Shown: piece after piece, positions 45,913-55,090 of the stretch
Position numbering within the stretch: the stretch's first letter is position 1
Layout of the letters: the number at the start of each line of letters is the position of its first letter
Assembly (NCBI RefSeq): GCF_904846065.1
Contig: NZ_CAJGZV010000001.1
Location: forward strand, 372,001-436,000
Direction: 5' to 3'
Source of the DNA: Psychrobacter immobilis
GTDB lineage: Bacteria > Pseudomonadota > Gammaproteobacteria > Pseudomonadales > Moraxellaceae
Length of the DNA: 64,000 nucleotides
Notes under the pieces: generated by a model
What the model saw: the letters and a program-made list of their open reading frames with translations, nothing else
Database searches by the model: none
What the model was told of the DNA's origin: nothing
Program-made: the position numbers and the translations under genes

Positions 45913-46368
45913 TTAGTTGCTATCAGTTTTAGTAATGATGAAGTGATATATTGTATCGAAACGCTGTGCTGATAAGCTATCCGCTGATGGCTGATCCGTC
46001 ATGCTACTAACGATTAATCGCAGTTGACTTGCGGCATTTGTTTGCTGGTTTTGTTGACAAAAAGCGGTGATATCAGCCTGTGAGTTGGCATCAGTTGCGA
46101 CCACGTATAATGAACCGCCAGCTGTGACGTCACGTAGTGCCACTTTGGTTTTTAACAGCGGCATTGGACAAGCAAGTCCGCGACCATCAACGAAACGTTG
46201 AACATGAACAGGCTGCGTTTCATTCGCCTCATGATCTGTAGTGACAGTATGCGCTGGTAACAAGTCTAACAGGTTGCTGATGTCTTGCTGCTCAGTATCA
46301 GACAAATCTGCTGATAAGTTTATAGAATAAGGAAAATATACGGTGGTTGACTGACGATCAGCAGACAT
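45913..46368 (-). CDS. TusA-like sulfur-transfer protein
   Basis: The second half is a TusA domain with the persulfide Cys in DGRGLACPMPLLKTKVAL, followed by VVATDANSQADITAFCQ. The first half (about 60 residues) is a polar extension not found in E. coli TusA (81 residues). I start at ATG 46368, which has AAGG eight bases upstream, giving 151 residues; the frame is open to 46497. TusA proteins relay sulfur for tRNA thiolation and cofactor synthesis. The exact partner is unknown here. Confidence 0.82.
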   Translation of the reverse strand: MSADRQSTTVYFPYSINLSADLSDTEQQDISNLLDLLPAHTVTTDHEANETQPVHVQRFVDGRGLACPMPLLKTKVALRDVTAGGSLYVVATDANSQADITAFCQQNQQTNAASQLRLIVSSMTDQPSADSLSAQRFDTIYHFIITKTDSN

Positions 46369-46567
46369 AAAATAAACCTTATAAATATTTTGATTTGTAC
46401 TAGATTGTATTGAACATTCGCAAACACGCAATGACAGTGCCTGTAATTCATAAAAGACACTCGGCAGTGGCCAGACCCTATAATCATGAAATGCCATTAT
46501 ACCAAATAGCCGATATGTAGTTGAAGTTGAATATAATCAACGTCACATTCAGTTCATTAGAATCACC

Positions 46568-46675
46568 TATAGTTTGTTCAAGATAATTTAGATACAAGGA
46601 AAACGAGCAAAAGTACTAAAAATAGTAGACTGAGCGCGCCTGACACCATATCTATTTTATAGGGGATTGACTAAA
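46568..46675. mobile_element. 108-bp dispersed element, family 2, copy 2
   Basis: Same length, orientation and core as copy 1 at 28934 (GATACAAGGAAAACGAGC, AATAGTAGACT, GCCTGACACCATATCT, GGATTGACTA). It lies in the 509-base gap between the TusA-like gene and the M48 protease gene. Its outer ends are more diverged than those of copy 1. Confidence 0.83.
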
Positions 46676-46797
46676 GCCATGTTGCACAATAGTGACGGAC
46701 AGCTGAGTTATTGGTAGTCGAATGCAGACTAGAATTGACCTTATATCAGCAAGCTCGTATAGTCGAAAAACGTTTAGTCAAAAAATCATTCGAAAAG

Positions 46798-46845
46798 ACC
46801 TTACTTCAAAAACACCTTATTTCAAAAACACCTTACTTCAAAAAC
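46798..46845. repeat. 16-bp tandem repeat, three units
   Basis: ACCTTACTTCAAAAAC three times head to tail (middle unit with one change), 33-80 bases before the first possible start of the M48 protease. Confidence 0.88.
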
Positions 46846-46919
46846 AGTATCATTACTCACTTGCATAGGATACGTACTTGAACCATTTTAATAGACAATC
46901 GATACTTGGTAATGCGCCC

Positions 46920-48548
46920 ATGACTCAGGGAAAAAAATGTAAAAGTGCCGCGTGTTCGATGGCATTATCGAGCGCTATTAAATTGGCGTTGTCGGCGATA
47001 CTAATGACGATGACCACTGCTGCCATGAGCGAGAATAGTCTTAATAATGCTAATACGAGCAGCAAAGCGATGGCATCCAATTATAATTCATGGCAAACCA
47101 CCGGCTCAGAAGAGCTAAATCTGCCCAATTTGCGCGGACAAGGCTTGAGCTTCGCTGAGCAATATCAAAATAAATTGCTCGGCGAATGGTCGTTACGGAA
47201 CGTCAATGGTCGTATCAAAATGGAGCATGATCCTTGGATTCAAGAAACGGTCAAAGACATGACTTGGCGTCTCAATGCGCAAGCAAGGCAGCAAGCGCCG
47301 ATGGGTTTGGTTATCATTGATAACCCAAGTATCAATGCCTTTGCAGCACCAGGCGGTGTCATTGGACTCAATACAGGGACGATTCTGGCCGCTAGCAGTA
47401 TGGATGAGCTTGCCAGTGTGGTGGCGCATGAAGTTGCTCACATCAGTCAGCGCCATTATGAAAGTGGTGCTGATGAGCGCAAAAAGGCCTTGCTGATGCA
47501 GATAGGCGGTATGCTGGCTGCGATTGCAGCATCGGCGGTCGATGGTGATGCAGCGGCGGCAGTGATGATGGGTAGCCAAACGGCAACGATGAACAGCACG
47601 ATGGCATTTAGTCGAAATAATGAGCGCGAGGCCGATCGGGTGGGCATGCAAATCATGACCCAAGCAGGCTACGACCCAAGGGCGATGCCGCGATTCTTTG
47701 CCACGATGAACCAACGTAGCCAGCTCAACCAAGTTGAAAATCGATTTTTACCAAGCTTCGTACGCTCGCATCCACTGAGTAACGAGCGCTTAAGTGAAGC
47801 ACAAAGTCGTGCCCAGCATTATCCCTCACTGTCACTAAATCAGCAGCAGCGCCATCAGGCGTTGTTTGATCTGCTCTATTGGCGTGTCCAAAGTACGGGT
47901 AAACACGCCTCAGAGACAGTGCTAATGACGGCTGCTAAAAATAGCATAGGTGCCAAATTGGCTTTGATGAACTGGTATGGCGAACAGCAACGCTTTACAG
48001 AGGCAAGCGATTTACTGGCTGAAATCAATCGACTGCCGCCTACGCAGCGCCAAAATTTAGAGCCTTTACTATCGATTACTCATAGCCAAATTCTAACGGA
48101 GCAGAATAAATGGTCACAAGCGGCGGACGTATTAGCCAGCCAGCAGCGTGTTTATCCTGAGCGTCGTGATCTGCGTCTTTATTTGGCAGAAGCGCTTACC
48201 AATAGCAATCAGCCCATCAAAGCCCAAGCGTTGCTTAAACCACTGACCGAGCAGCAGCCAAGCGACCGTTATGCTTGGCAAAGTCTGCAACTGGCCAATG
48301 AAAAACTGGCAAAAATGACCGACTCTGCGTCCCTGAAAAATATTGCCACCATTAACGCGCTACGCTATCGCAGTCATGACCAACTATGGAGTAGTCGTTA
48401 CGAGAGTGCGTTGACGTCACTGACCCAAGCCAAACAACTGGCGGAAAAACTACAAACCACGGCTCAAGCCAGTAGCGCCCGTCCATTGCTTGCCAATATC
48501 AATGCAGAAATCAAAGCAGTAAAAACCGCCAAAGACTTTGAGCCTTAG
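46920..48548 (+). CDS. BepA-like periplasmic M48 metalloprotease with TPR tail
   Basis: A Zn protease with the HEAAH-type motif HEVAHISQRH near residue 175 and downstream Glu in NNEREADRVGMQIM; the C-terminal half (about residues 330-530) is helical in TPR style. It resembles BepA/YfgC, which assists or degrades LptD and BAM substrates in the periplasm. A signal peptide is present (KKCKSAACSMALSS to AAMSEN). I start at ATG 46920 (543 codons with stop); a TTG at 46878 would add 14 residues. The ribosome site is weak at both. Confidence 0.88.
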   Translation: MTQGKKCKSAACSMALSSAIKLALSAILMTMTTAAMSENSLNNANTSSKAMASNYNSWQTTGSEELNLPNLRGQGLSFAEQYQNKLLGEWSLRNVNGRIKMEHDPWIQETVKDMTWRLNAQARQQAPMGLVIIDNPSINAFAAPGGVIGLNTGTILAASSMDELASVVAHEVAHISQRHYESGADERKKALLMQIGGMLAAIAASAVDGDAAAAVMMGSQTATMNSTMAFSRNNEREADRVGMQIMTQAGYDPRAMPRFFATMNQRSQLNQVENRFLPSFVRSHPLSNERLSEAQSRAQHYPSLSLNQQQRHQALFDLLYWRVQSTGKHASETVLMTAAKNSIGAKLALMNWYGEQQRFTEASDLLAEINRLPPTQRQNLEPLLSITHSQILTEQNKWSQAADVLASQQRVYPERRDLRLYLAEALTNSNQPIKAQALLKPLTEQQPSDRYAWQSLQLANEKLAKMTDSASLKNIATINALRYRSHDQLWSSRYESALTSLTQAKQLAEKLQTTAQASSARPLLANINAEIKAVKTAKDFEP

Positions 48549-48595
48549 GCGGTTATTTTTACGATGTCGTCATTAGCTTTTGATGACACTAATTA

Positions 48596-49045
48596 CTAGC
48601 CTTGCAGCGCATCTTTCACCAGCTTAGAGATGAGCGCAGGGTCTGCGCGTCCTGCGGTTTTGTTCTTTAATACACCCATCACACTGCCCATGTCACGCAT
48701 AGAGGTTGCGCCTTGTGCAGCGATTTCCGCATTGACCAAGGCCGCAAGTTCAGCATCATCCATTTGTTTTGGCATAAATTCATTGATGATATCAATCTCA
48801 AACTGCTCTTTGGTTGCCAGATCATCACGATTGTTTTCGGTAAAAATATTCAACGACTCATGGCGTTGTTTTAGCTGCTTTTGCAGTATATCTAAGACTT
48901 GCGCATCATCAAGCTCTATTTGACGGTCAATCTCAATTTGCTTGATAACCGCTTGCACGTTACGCAGTACTTTGACACGCTCAAGCTCACGCGCTTTCAT
49001 AGACACTTTGACATTGTCTGATAAAGTCTGTTTCAGTTGGCTCAT
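48596..49045 (-). CDS. GatB/YqeY domain protein
   Basis: A 149-residue helical protein with the YqeY pattern: MKARELERVKVLRNVQAVIKQ, the LDDAQVLDILQKQLKQR centre, and FMPKQMDDAELAALVN. The domain resembles the tRNA-binding tail of GatB and the role is unknown. It follows rpsU on the same strand, the normal neighbour in proteobacteria, but a terminator stands between them, so YqeY may be made at a lower level. Confidence 0.93.
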   Translation of the reverse strand: MSQLKQTLSDNVKVSMKARELERVKVLRNVQAVIKQIEIDRQIELDDAQVLDILQKQLKQRHESLNIFTENNRDDLATKEQFEIDIINEFMPKQMDDAELAALVNAEIAAQGATSMRDMGSVMGVLKNKTAGRADPALISKLVKDALQG

Positions 49046-49120
49046 TGTTATTATCCTTATTTGTTAAGAGGTATTTATTCAAATTTTTAAGCAATAATAA
49101 TAAAAATTGTAGCATAAAAA

Positions 49121-49152
49121 ACGCCACTGATATCAATGGATAACAGTGGCGT
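49121..49152 (-). terminator. Intrinsic terminator of rpsU
   Basis: ACGCCACTG/CAGTGGCGT stem with a 14-base loop and T6 on the minus strand, between rpsU and yqeY. Confidence 0.85.
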
Positions 49153-49189
49153 TAATGTAGCACTTGTACTTAATTAATCGAATTATCGA

Positions 49190-49405
49190 TTAGTACATAC
49201 GAGTGGTACGAATAGTTTCGCGTTGTAATTTTTTCTTATAACGCTTTACGGCAGCAGCTTTTTTACGCTTACGTACTTGCGTTGGTTTTTCATAAAACTC
49301 ACGCTTACGTACGTCTGATAATACGCCAGCTTTTTCGCAAGCACGCTTGAAACGACGGATAGCGATGTCAACTGGTTCGTTTTCTTTAACCTTAACTGCA
49401 GGCAT
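49190..49405 (-). CDS. rpsU: 30S ribosomal protein bS21
   Basis: A 71-residue very basic protein with the bS21 sequence: [39 protein letters not shown], then an Arg/Lys-rich tail ending RTTRMY. bS21 binds the 30S platform and helps initiation. The usual macromolecular-synthesis partners dnaG and rpoD are not next to it. Upstream to 49814 is a 409-base gap with no other gene. Confidence 0.97.
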
Positions 49406-49744
49406 GAAGACTCCTCGATTAGGATGAGATATAAGGGCATTAGTCTGGCTGTGTATTAGTATTTAGCCGTAATATCTCAAGATTACAGGCATCAGCTCAA
49501 ACTAGGATAATCTTGCGCATGAGCACAAGGGCAAGCATTTTAATAAAAAATGTCAGTTAAGTCAATGATTTTAGCACATTAATCCATATTTATCATTAAG
49601 TTGCAAGGTACAATACGCAGAGACAATTAGAAAAGTAGTTAGAACGCAGGTTTTTGCTCCCGCTTTAATGAAACTATAAATGCAAAGTATAAAATTACTA
49701 TGAATAAAAAACCCTACTGTCTATAACGGTTTGGTTGGAGTTTA

Positions 49745-49753
49745 TGCTATGAT
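49745..49753 (+). promoter_or_regulatory. Extended -10 promoter before the lipoprotein genes
   Basis: TGCTATGAT (TG, one base, TATGAT) about 60 bases before ATG 49815. No matching -35 is visible. The rest of the rpsU-to-lipoprotein gap shows nothing further. Confidence 0.45.
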
Positions 49754-49814
49754 AATTTGCATATAATAGTCAGCATATTAACCATTTTATGTGTATTTTA
49801 TTGAGGATGTTGGA

Positions 49815-50213
49815 ATGAAAAAAACAGGACTAAATATAGCGCTAAGCACCGCATTTATCCTTGCTCTTGGCTTTGGCATTAGCGCTTGTAGTGGTGAAAA
49901 AGAAGGCGAATCACACGAAGTATTGGCAAAAGATCGCGTTGATGAAGCCGCTGAGCTGGCTCGCAAAAACGCACCTGAAGCTGAAAAAATGGAGTTCCCA
50001 GAAACGGCTCCAGCGCCAGTAACTGAAGCTGATGGCACAGTAGATGGTGCTGCAGCTGCTGAAGCAGGGACGACTGCTACTGATATGACAGATGCAACGG
50101 ATAGCGATGTTGCTGTCGCTGACAGTGCAGTTATGCCAGCTAGTAGTGCAGATGTGCCAGCTGCTGATACGGCGGCAACGCCTACTGCTGACGCTGAACC
50201 AGCTACGAACTAA
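49815..50213 (+). CDS. Predicted lipoprotein with Ala/Thr/Asp-rich tail
   Basis: A 132-residue protein with a signal peptide and lipobox-like ISAC (Cys about 24). After a short Glu/Lys/Ala region it becomes a low-complexity tail rich in Ala, Thr, Asp and Val, probably disordered. No domain is recognised. I start at ATG 49815 (GAGG eight bases upstream) rather than at 49791. It precedes the cytochrome c lipoprotein by 84 bases on the same strand and shares the ACSG lipobox context with it. Confidence 0.75.
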   Translation: MKKTGLNIALSTAFILALGFGISACSGEKEGESHEVLAKDRVDEAAELARKNAPEAEKMEFPETAPAPVTEADGTVDGAAAAEAGTTATDMTDATDSDVAVADSAVMPASSADVPAADTAATPTADAEPATN

Positions 50214-50297
50214 TCACGGTTTGTGGGTTGATAGGTTTTGAATTTATGCGCTGTCATAAACAGTCGCTAACATGAAATATCGAATAGAGGTGTGATC

Positions 50298-50807
50298 ATG
50301 ATAAGTAAACAGCAGCGTATGAATAAACTGGTCTTATCTGCCATTAGTTTAAGTGCGCTATTAGCAATCACTGCTTGTAGTGGTGACAATGCAGCGGTTG
50401 AAGAGCCTGCTGTTGTCAATGAATCTGCCGATACAACGGCAGTGGTAGAAGACGCACCTATAGTCGAACCTGAAGTCGTTACACCTGAACCTGTGGCAGA
50501 TACCGAGACGACGGTCATTGAAGATAAGCCAGTGCAGGAAATCTCCGCGGAGCCTGAAGTGTTGGCTGCGGATGCAGGCGCCAAGCTTTATGAGACCAAC
50601 TGTAAGGTTTGTCATGAAGGAGGGCTGCTGAACGCGCCGAAATATGGTGATAAAGCCGCGTGGGAGCCGCGTCTGGCTAAAGGCACAGAGACGCTGCACA
50701 TGCATTCGGCAAAAGGCTTTAATAAGATGCCAGCCCAAGCCACCGATAAGGTCAGTGAAGCCCAAGTTTACGCAGCTGTAGATTACATGATTGAAGCAGT
50801 TAGCTGA
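50298..50807 (+). CDS. Cytochrome c5-like lipoprotein
   Basis: A 169-residue protein: signal peptide with lipobox ITAC, a Pro/Glu/Val-rich flexible linker (about residues 30-90), then a class I cytochrome c domain with heme site CKVCH and the later Met ligand in KGFNKMPAQ. This matches cytochrome c5, a small periplasmic electron carrier, here tethered to the membrane. I start at ATG 50298 with AGAGG seven bases before it; the GTG at 50292 is less likely. A terminator follows. Confidence 0.88.
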   Translation: MISKQQRMNKLVLSAISLSALLAITACSGDNAAVEEPAVVNESADTTAVVEDAPIVEPEVVTPEPVADTETTVIEDKPVQEISAEPEVLAADAGAKLYETNCKVCHEGGLLNAPKYGDKAAWEPRLAKGTETLHMHSAKGFNKMPAQATDKVSEAQVYAAVDYMIEAVS

Positions 50808-50851
50808 TCCGGTATATTAAGAGATATTGACCATTGAAATTTGTTAAACTG

Positions 50852-50885
50852 ACCGTCATTGTGACTGACAATGGCGGTTTTTTTA
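50852..50885 (+). terminator. Intrinsic terminator of the cytochrome c5 gene
   Basis: ACCGTCATTGT/ACAATGGCGGT (one G-U) with a five-base loop and T8. Confidence 0.92.
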
Positions 50886-50906
50886 TGCACGTTTTTTGGC
50901 AGATAC

Positions 50907-51100
50907 TAGGGCGTGTCCTCAATTCAATCGATTAACCTCTAAATGGGTTAAAAATGGCTAAACTTTGTCAAACATCGCCAAACATCGCCAAACATTGTCA
51001 AATAGCTTATTAATATCTCGATAGTATTTACGCTGCTTTCCTTGTTTGACGGCAATTTATCTCATTTTTATCACCATTTTTAAAAAGACGACACGACCTA
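50907..51100. mobile_element. 194-bp MITE-like element, copy C
   Basis: Same element as copy B and in the same orientation, with ends TAGGGCGTGTCCTC and GACACGACCTA (slightly diverged). It is 20 bases longer because the ten-base unit AACATCGCCA occurs two to three times in tandem near 50970. It lies between the cytochrome c terminator and tsaD, 58 bases before tsaD. Confidence 0.87.
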
Positions 51101-51158
51101 AAAGATAGCAGCGTTGTAAAAAATAATACGCAGACCAAAGTATGATAAAGGCAAAAAT

Positions 51159-52217
51159 ATGAAAGTATTGGGTTTAGAGACTTCTTGTGATGAGACAGGT
51201 CTGGCGATTTTTGACAGTGAGCAGATGAATAGTGACAATCAAGGGCTGGTTGGACAAGTCCTGTATTCACAAATAGAGCTGCACGCACTGTATGGTGGCG
51301 TTGTGCCTGAGCTTGCCAGTCGCGATCATATTCGTAAGTTGGTGCCTTTGCTTAATGAGTTGTTAGAGCAGTGTAATGTGAAGAAAAGCGAGATTGATGC
51401 CATTGCTTATACCAAGGGACCTGGACTCATTGGCGCTCTGATGACGGGCGCATTATTTGGGCGCAGTTTGGCATATGGTTTGGATATTCCTGCCATTGGT
51501 ATCCATCATATGGAAGGACATCTGCTCGCACCGCTGATGGGTGCCAATCCACCCGCCTTTCCGTTTGTTTCGTTATTGGTCTCAGGTGGGCATACATTAC
51601 TCATCGCCGCACGTGGTGTCGGGCAATATGAGATATTGGGTGAGTCGATCGATGATGCCGCAGGTGAATGCTTTGATAAAGCCGCCAAAATGTTAGGTTT
51701 GCCCTATCCGGGTGGTCCCAATATTGCCAGATTGGCTGAAACAGGCAACCCAACTGCTTACAATTTGCCAAGACCCATGCTACATCGCGGATTAGATTTT
51801 TCTTTTAGTGGTATGAAAACCGCCGTGCATAACCTTATTAAAGACACCGATGGTTCAGGTGGCTCAGGGAATAATACGGACAGCGATCCGCAAGTTCGCG
51901 CCGATATCGCCGCCAGCTTTCAGCATGCAGTCGTCGATACGCTAGTGCGAAAGTGCGTGAAAGCACTAAAGCAAGTAGAGATGAGTCGATTGGTGATTGC
52001 GGGCGGTGTCAGTGCCAACACTCATTTGCGTGAAACTTTGGAGAGTGAGCTTGCCAAGATAAATGCCACTGTGCATTATGCGCCGCCTGCATTATGTACT
52101 GATAATGGGGCGATGATTGCTTATGCTGGTTATGAGCGCTTGCAGGCAGGGCAGTCTGATGATTTAGCGGTGAGCTGTGTGCCGCGTTGGCCGATGACTG
52201 AGCTACCAGCAGTGTAA
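51159..52217 (+). CDS. tsaD: tRNA N6-threonylcarbamoyladenosine synthase catalytic subunit
   Basis: TsaD transfers threonylcarbamoyl to A37 of ANN-decoding tRNAs with TsaB and TsaE. It opens [14 protein letters not shown], has the metal-binding His pair in [11 protein letters not shown], and shows the ASKHA motifs LVSGGHTLL and [14 protein letters not shown]. The 352 residues include a Gly/Ser/Asn-rich loop ([12 protein letters not shown]) near residue 235. It is divergent from rpsU by about 1.7 kb, with two lipoprotein genes and a mobile element in between. The promoter must lie in or just after the element. Confidence 0.97.
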   Translation: MKVLGLETSCDETGLAIFDSEQMNSDNQGLVGQVLYSQIELHALYGGVVPELASRDHIRKLVPLLNELLEQCNVKKSEIDAIAYTKGPGLIGALMTGALFGRSLAYGLDIPAIGIHHMEGHLLAPLMGANPPAFPFVSLLVSGGHTLLIAARGVGQYEILGESIDDAAGECFDKAAKMLGLPYPGGPNIARLAETGNPTAYNLPRPMLHRGLDFSFSGMKTAVHNLIKDTDGSGGSGNNTDSDPQVRADIAASFQHAVVDTLVRKCVKALKQVEMSRLVIAGGVSANTHLRETLESELAKINATVHYAPPALCTDNGAMIAYAGYERLQAGQSDDLAVSCVPRWPMTELPAV

Positions 52218-52278
52218 GACGGCTTTGCTCAATACTAATACTATCTCCGTTAACCTTTATTAAACCTAAGGATGAACT

Positions 52279-52650
52279 ATGCAGTGGCTTGCTATTGGAC
52301 TAGGGGCTGCCATTGGGGCTTGCCTGCGGGCATGGTTGGCTCGCTTTAATCCGCTGCACCACTGGATACCCCTTGGGACGCTTGGTGCTAATGTATTGGG
52401 TGGACTATTAATAGGGTTGGCACTGGTGTGGTTTGAGCGCGTGGGCAGCAGTTTATCGCCCAATGTCCGACTATTTGTGATTACCGGTTTTTTGGGCGGA
52501 TTGACCACTTTTAGTACTTTTAGTGCAGAAGTTTTTACCTTTATCAATGCTGGTAAACTACTAGCAGGTTTGGGATTGGTTGGGCTACATGTGGGACTGA
52601 CGTTACTAGCAACCGCTATCGGATTTTACTTCTTTAAGCTGGTTTTATAA
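52279..52650 (+). CDS. crcB: Fluoride ion channel FluC (CrcB)
   Basis: A 123-residue four-helix membrane protein that exports fluoride as a dual-topology dimer. [10 protein letters not shown] holds the conserved Asn and [15 protein letters not shown] the Phe-box and central Na+-site region. It lies 61 bases after tsaD. I looked for a fluoride riboswitch in the gap and see none. Confidence 0.95.
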   Translation: MQWLAIGLGAAIGACLRAWLARFNPLHHWIPLGTLGANVLGGLLIGLALVWFERVGSSLSPNVRLFVITGFLGGLTTFSTFSAEVFTFINAGKLLAGLGLVGLHVGLTLLATAIGFYFFKLVL

Positions 52651-52777
52651 GCTTTGATAGATGCCATTCGCATAATGGTCTAATATAAGTGGTTCCATTA
52701 TACCAGTCTGTTTTAAGTGGTCTATTAATTGATTAATCAGCCTAATTAGGTGGTTCCGTTGGGGTATACCCAGAACT

Positions 52778-53770
52778 CTATTCTTGGTTCAGTAGTCGAT
52801 AGTTATCACATCCAGCTTGATTTCCACCATCACAGGTCTTACCAAATATTTCTTTAGCTTTAGCCTTGTTTTGGCGAACCCCATAGCCTTTGAAGTACAT
52901 CCGACCAAGGTTGTTTTGCCCATCAAAATTTCCTTGATTAGCTGCTTTTTGATACCACTTAAATGCCTTTTTATAATCTTGACGGACGCCAAGACCCTCG
53001 AAATACATAAAACCAAGATTATTTTGTGAGCTGGCTGCCCCTTGATTAGCTGCTTTTTGATACCATTCAAGTGCCTTTTTATAATCCTTACCTGCGCCAT
53101 AAGTACCATAACCTTTGTGATATGTCACACCAAGATTATGTTGAGCTTTAACATTTCCTTGATTAGCTGCTTTCTCCCACCATTCAATCCCCCTTTTATA
53201 ATTCTTAGTGGTTCCATCGCCATGAAAATACATTCCTCCAAGATCAGATTGAGCATCAATATTTCCTTGACTGGCTGACTTCTGCCACCACTCAAACGCC
53301 TTTTTAGAATCCTTGACACTACCAAAACCACCGAAATACTCTGCTCCAACAAGATACTGAGCCTTAGCATCACCTTGCTCTGCTAGTACTTCCAGTGGAT
53401 TGCTAATATTTTTAAATTTCATAGATGTAGCTAGCTCTTGAGCTAAACTTGCTTGATCTTGAGCTAAATCTGCTTGATATTGAGCTAAATGTATTTCGTC
53501 TTCATTAGCTGTATTTGCTTGCGCTTGGGCTATATCTGCCTCAGCCCGAGCTATATCTGCTCGATCTTGAGCTATATCTGCATCTGTTTTTGGGTACGTT
53601 ACAGGTTTCACAGGATTAAATATCGTTGAACCTTCAGCCGGTATGGTCGCTGATGCGAAGGCTAATATTTCAGCATCTGATAATGGTGAGGCAGTGGCTA
53701 ATATAGAAAAAAATACTGATACTATAAAAATTACTAGCTTGTATATGACTGAGTTTTTCAGCAGTGACAT
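52778..53770 (-). CDS. Secreted Sel1-repeat protein with N-terminal heptad repeats
   Basis: A 330-residue protein with a signal peptide (ends near ATASPL). Residues about 64-112 are tandem seven-residue units such as ADIAQDR and ADIARAE, which should form a coiled coil. From residue 130 there are five to six Sel1 repeats of 36 residues (A-x2-G-N-x2-A-Q-x2-L-G-x-M-Y-x2-G-x-G), and the end EIFGKTCDGGNQAGC resembles Helicobacter Hcp proteins. Sel1 repeats bind proteins; the partner is unknown. Its A/T-rich, nearly identical repeats suggest recent internal duplication. Confidence 0.85.
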   Translation of the reverse strand: MSLLKNSVIYKLVIFIVSVFFSILATASPLSDAEILAFASATIPAEGSTIFNPVKPVTYPKTDADIAQDRADIARAEADIAQAQANTANEDEIHLAQYQADLAQDQASLAQELATSMKFKNISNPLEVLAEQGDAKAQYLVGAEYFGGFGSVKDSKKAFEWWQKSASQGNIDAQSDLGGMYFHGDGTTKNYKRGIEWWEKAANQGNVKAQHNLGVTYHKGYGTYGAGKDYKKALEWYQKAANQGAASSQNNLGFMYFEGLGVRQDYKKAFKWYQKAANQGNFDGQNNLGRMYFKGYGVRQNKAKAKEIFGKTCDGGNQAGCDNYRLLNQE

Positions 53771-54091
53771 GGCAAGTCTCTATTTATAAAGTTGGAAGGT
53801 TGTAAAGTTAATAACATGTTAGCAGGTATATTTTAGAGCTGTCGGCTCGGTGGCTTTTTTGTGCTAATTTTCATTTAATATAAGACCCATTATTGGAATA
53901 TGTTCAATGCCTGTTATGTACACTACGAAGTACACTGGAATTATTTCCATAATTCAAACTCTTATTATCATTAGCACACAGCCGAACCTTCAAGTCCTCA
54001 CTAGGGTACCGTTATTTACCATAACGCTCGTCATAGCGTAAGAGAGCGGATGATATTTCTTAACTGGAATAATTTAGTAGATAGTGAAATA
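53771..54091. other. Intergenic stretch between the Sel1 gene and metR
   Basis: A 321-base non-coding stretch. An ACGCT/AGCGT five-pair inverted repeat near 54022 has no T run. No convincing promoter or gene is visible. Confidence 0.4.
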
Positions 54092-54982
54092 CTACACCGG
54101 CTTCACAATACCTTCTAATAAATTCGCAAAACCTTGCATATAAGCGGTATCTTGGCTTGATGTGCGCGTCGCTGCATATAGCTGACAATGCACACCCGTA
54201 CCCAATGGACGCGAGACGACCCAGCCTTTTTTCTCATATTCAGCAACCACCCAATCAGGTAACGCCGCCACACCGCGTTCACTAGCAACCAATTGAATCA
54301 GCATCGCCGTCAACTCTGTAGTGCGAATACTATCAAAGCTTACTTGCGCAGGGGTCATAAAGTTGGCAATAATATCGAGACGCTTGGCTTCCACTGGATA
54401 CGCAATCAGGGTTTCATTGGTTAAGTCATCTGGCTCAATAAATTTCTGCGCCGCCAAATCATGCGTTGGTGATAGCACCAAGCGACTTTCATACTCAAAT
54501 AACGGCTGATAGCTGATACCGTCTATCGGTAAATCGCTGGTGGTAATGAGTAAATCAATATCACCTTCCATCAATAAGTGGTGCGGCTCTGGCTCAAAAC
54601 CAGTCGCAAAATCTAGCTCTACATCAGACCATTCGCGGCGGTAATGATTGAGTATCGGCATTAGCCAATCGAAGCAACTGTGACATTCAGAGGCTAGCCG
54701 TAATCTACCCGCTTGACCGTGAGCTAAGCGTTTAAGGTTGGATTTGGTACGAGTGACCTGCGGCATGATGCTATCTGCCAATGCCAATACCGTCTTGCCA
54801 GCTGGCGTAAAAGTCAGCGGGCGTGTTCGGCGATTGACCAAGCTGATATCGTAATAATTTTCCAGCTCTTTTAGCTGATGCGAGACCGCAGACGCTGTGA
54901 CGTGCAATTCATCGGCAGCCGCCGCCAATGAGCCATGCGCTCGTAGCGCGGTTAAGGTATTGAGATGACGAAGCTCTAACAT
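54092..54982 (-). CDS. metR: LysR-type regulator MetR
   Basis: A 296-residue LysR-type regulator. The winged helix-turn-helix is near residues 16-50 (HGSLAAAADELHVTASAVSHQLKELE, shown in part), followed by a linker helix and the effector-binding domain with CHSCFDWLMPIL, characteristic of MetR, which senses homocysteine and controls metE, metH and related genes. No methionine-synthesis gene is adjacent, so the targets must be elsewhere. It lies 108 bases downstream of potI, on the same strand but probably separately transcribed. Confidence 0.88.
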   Translation of the reverse strand: MLELRHLNTLTALRAHGSLAAAADELHVTASAVSHQLKELENYYDISLVNRRTRPLTFTPAGKTVLALADSIMPQVTRTKSNLKRLAHGQAGRLRLASECHSCFDWLMPILNHYRREWSDVELDFATGFEPEPHHLLMEGDIDLLITTSDLPIDGISYQPLFEYESRLVLSPTHDLAAQKFIEPDDLTNETLIAYPVEAKRLDIIANFMTPAQVSFDSIRTTELTAMLIQLVASERGVAALPDWVVAEYEKKGWVVSRPLGTGVHCQLYAATRTSSQDTAYMQGFANLLEGIVKPV

Positions 54983-55090
54983 AAGACAACCTAACCGCTA
55001 AAGTGAGAAAAATTCATTATAATCGATATAGCGCTGATTTTCATTCAAAGTCCGATTTTTAATCAGCAATATTAAATGAGCAGCGATAAA

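Noticed and set aside
52218..52278. Fluoride riboswitch before fluC
   Set aside because: The 61-base gap has no recognisable pseudoknot core.
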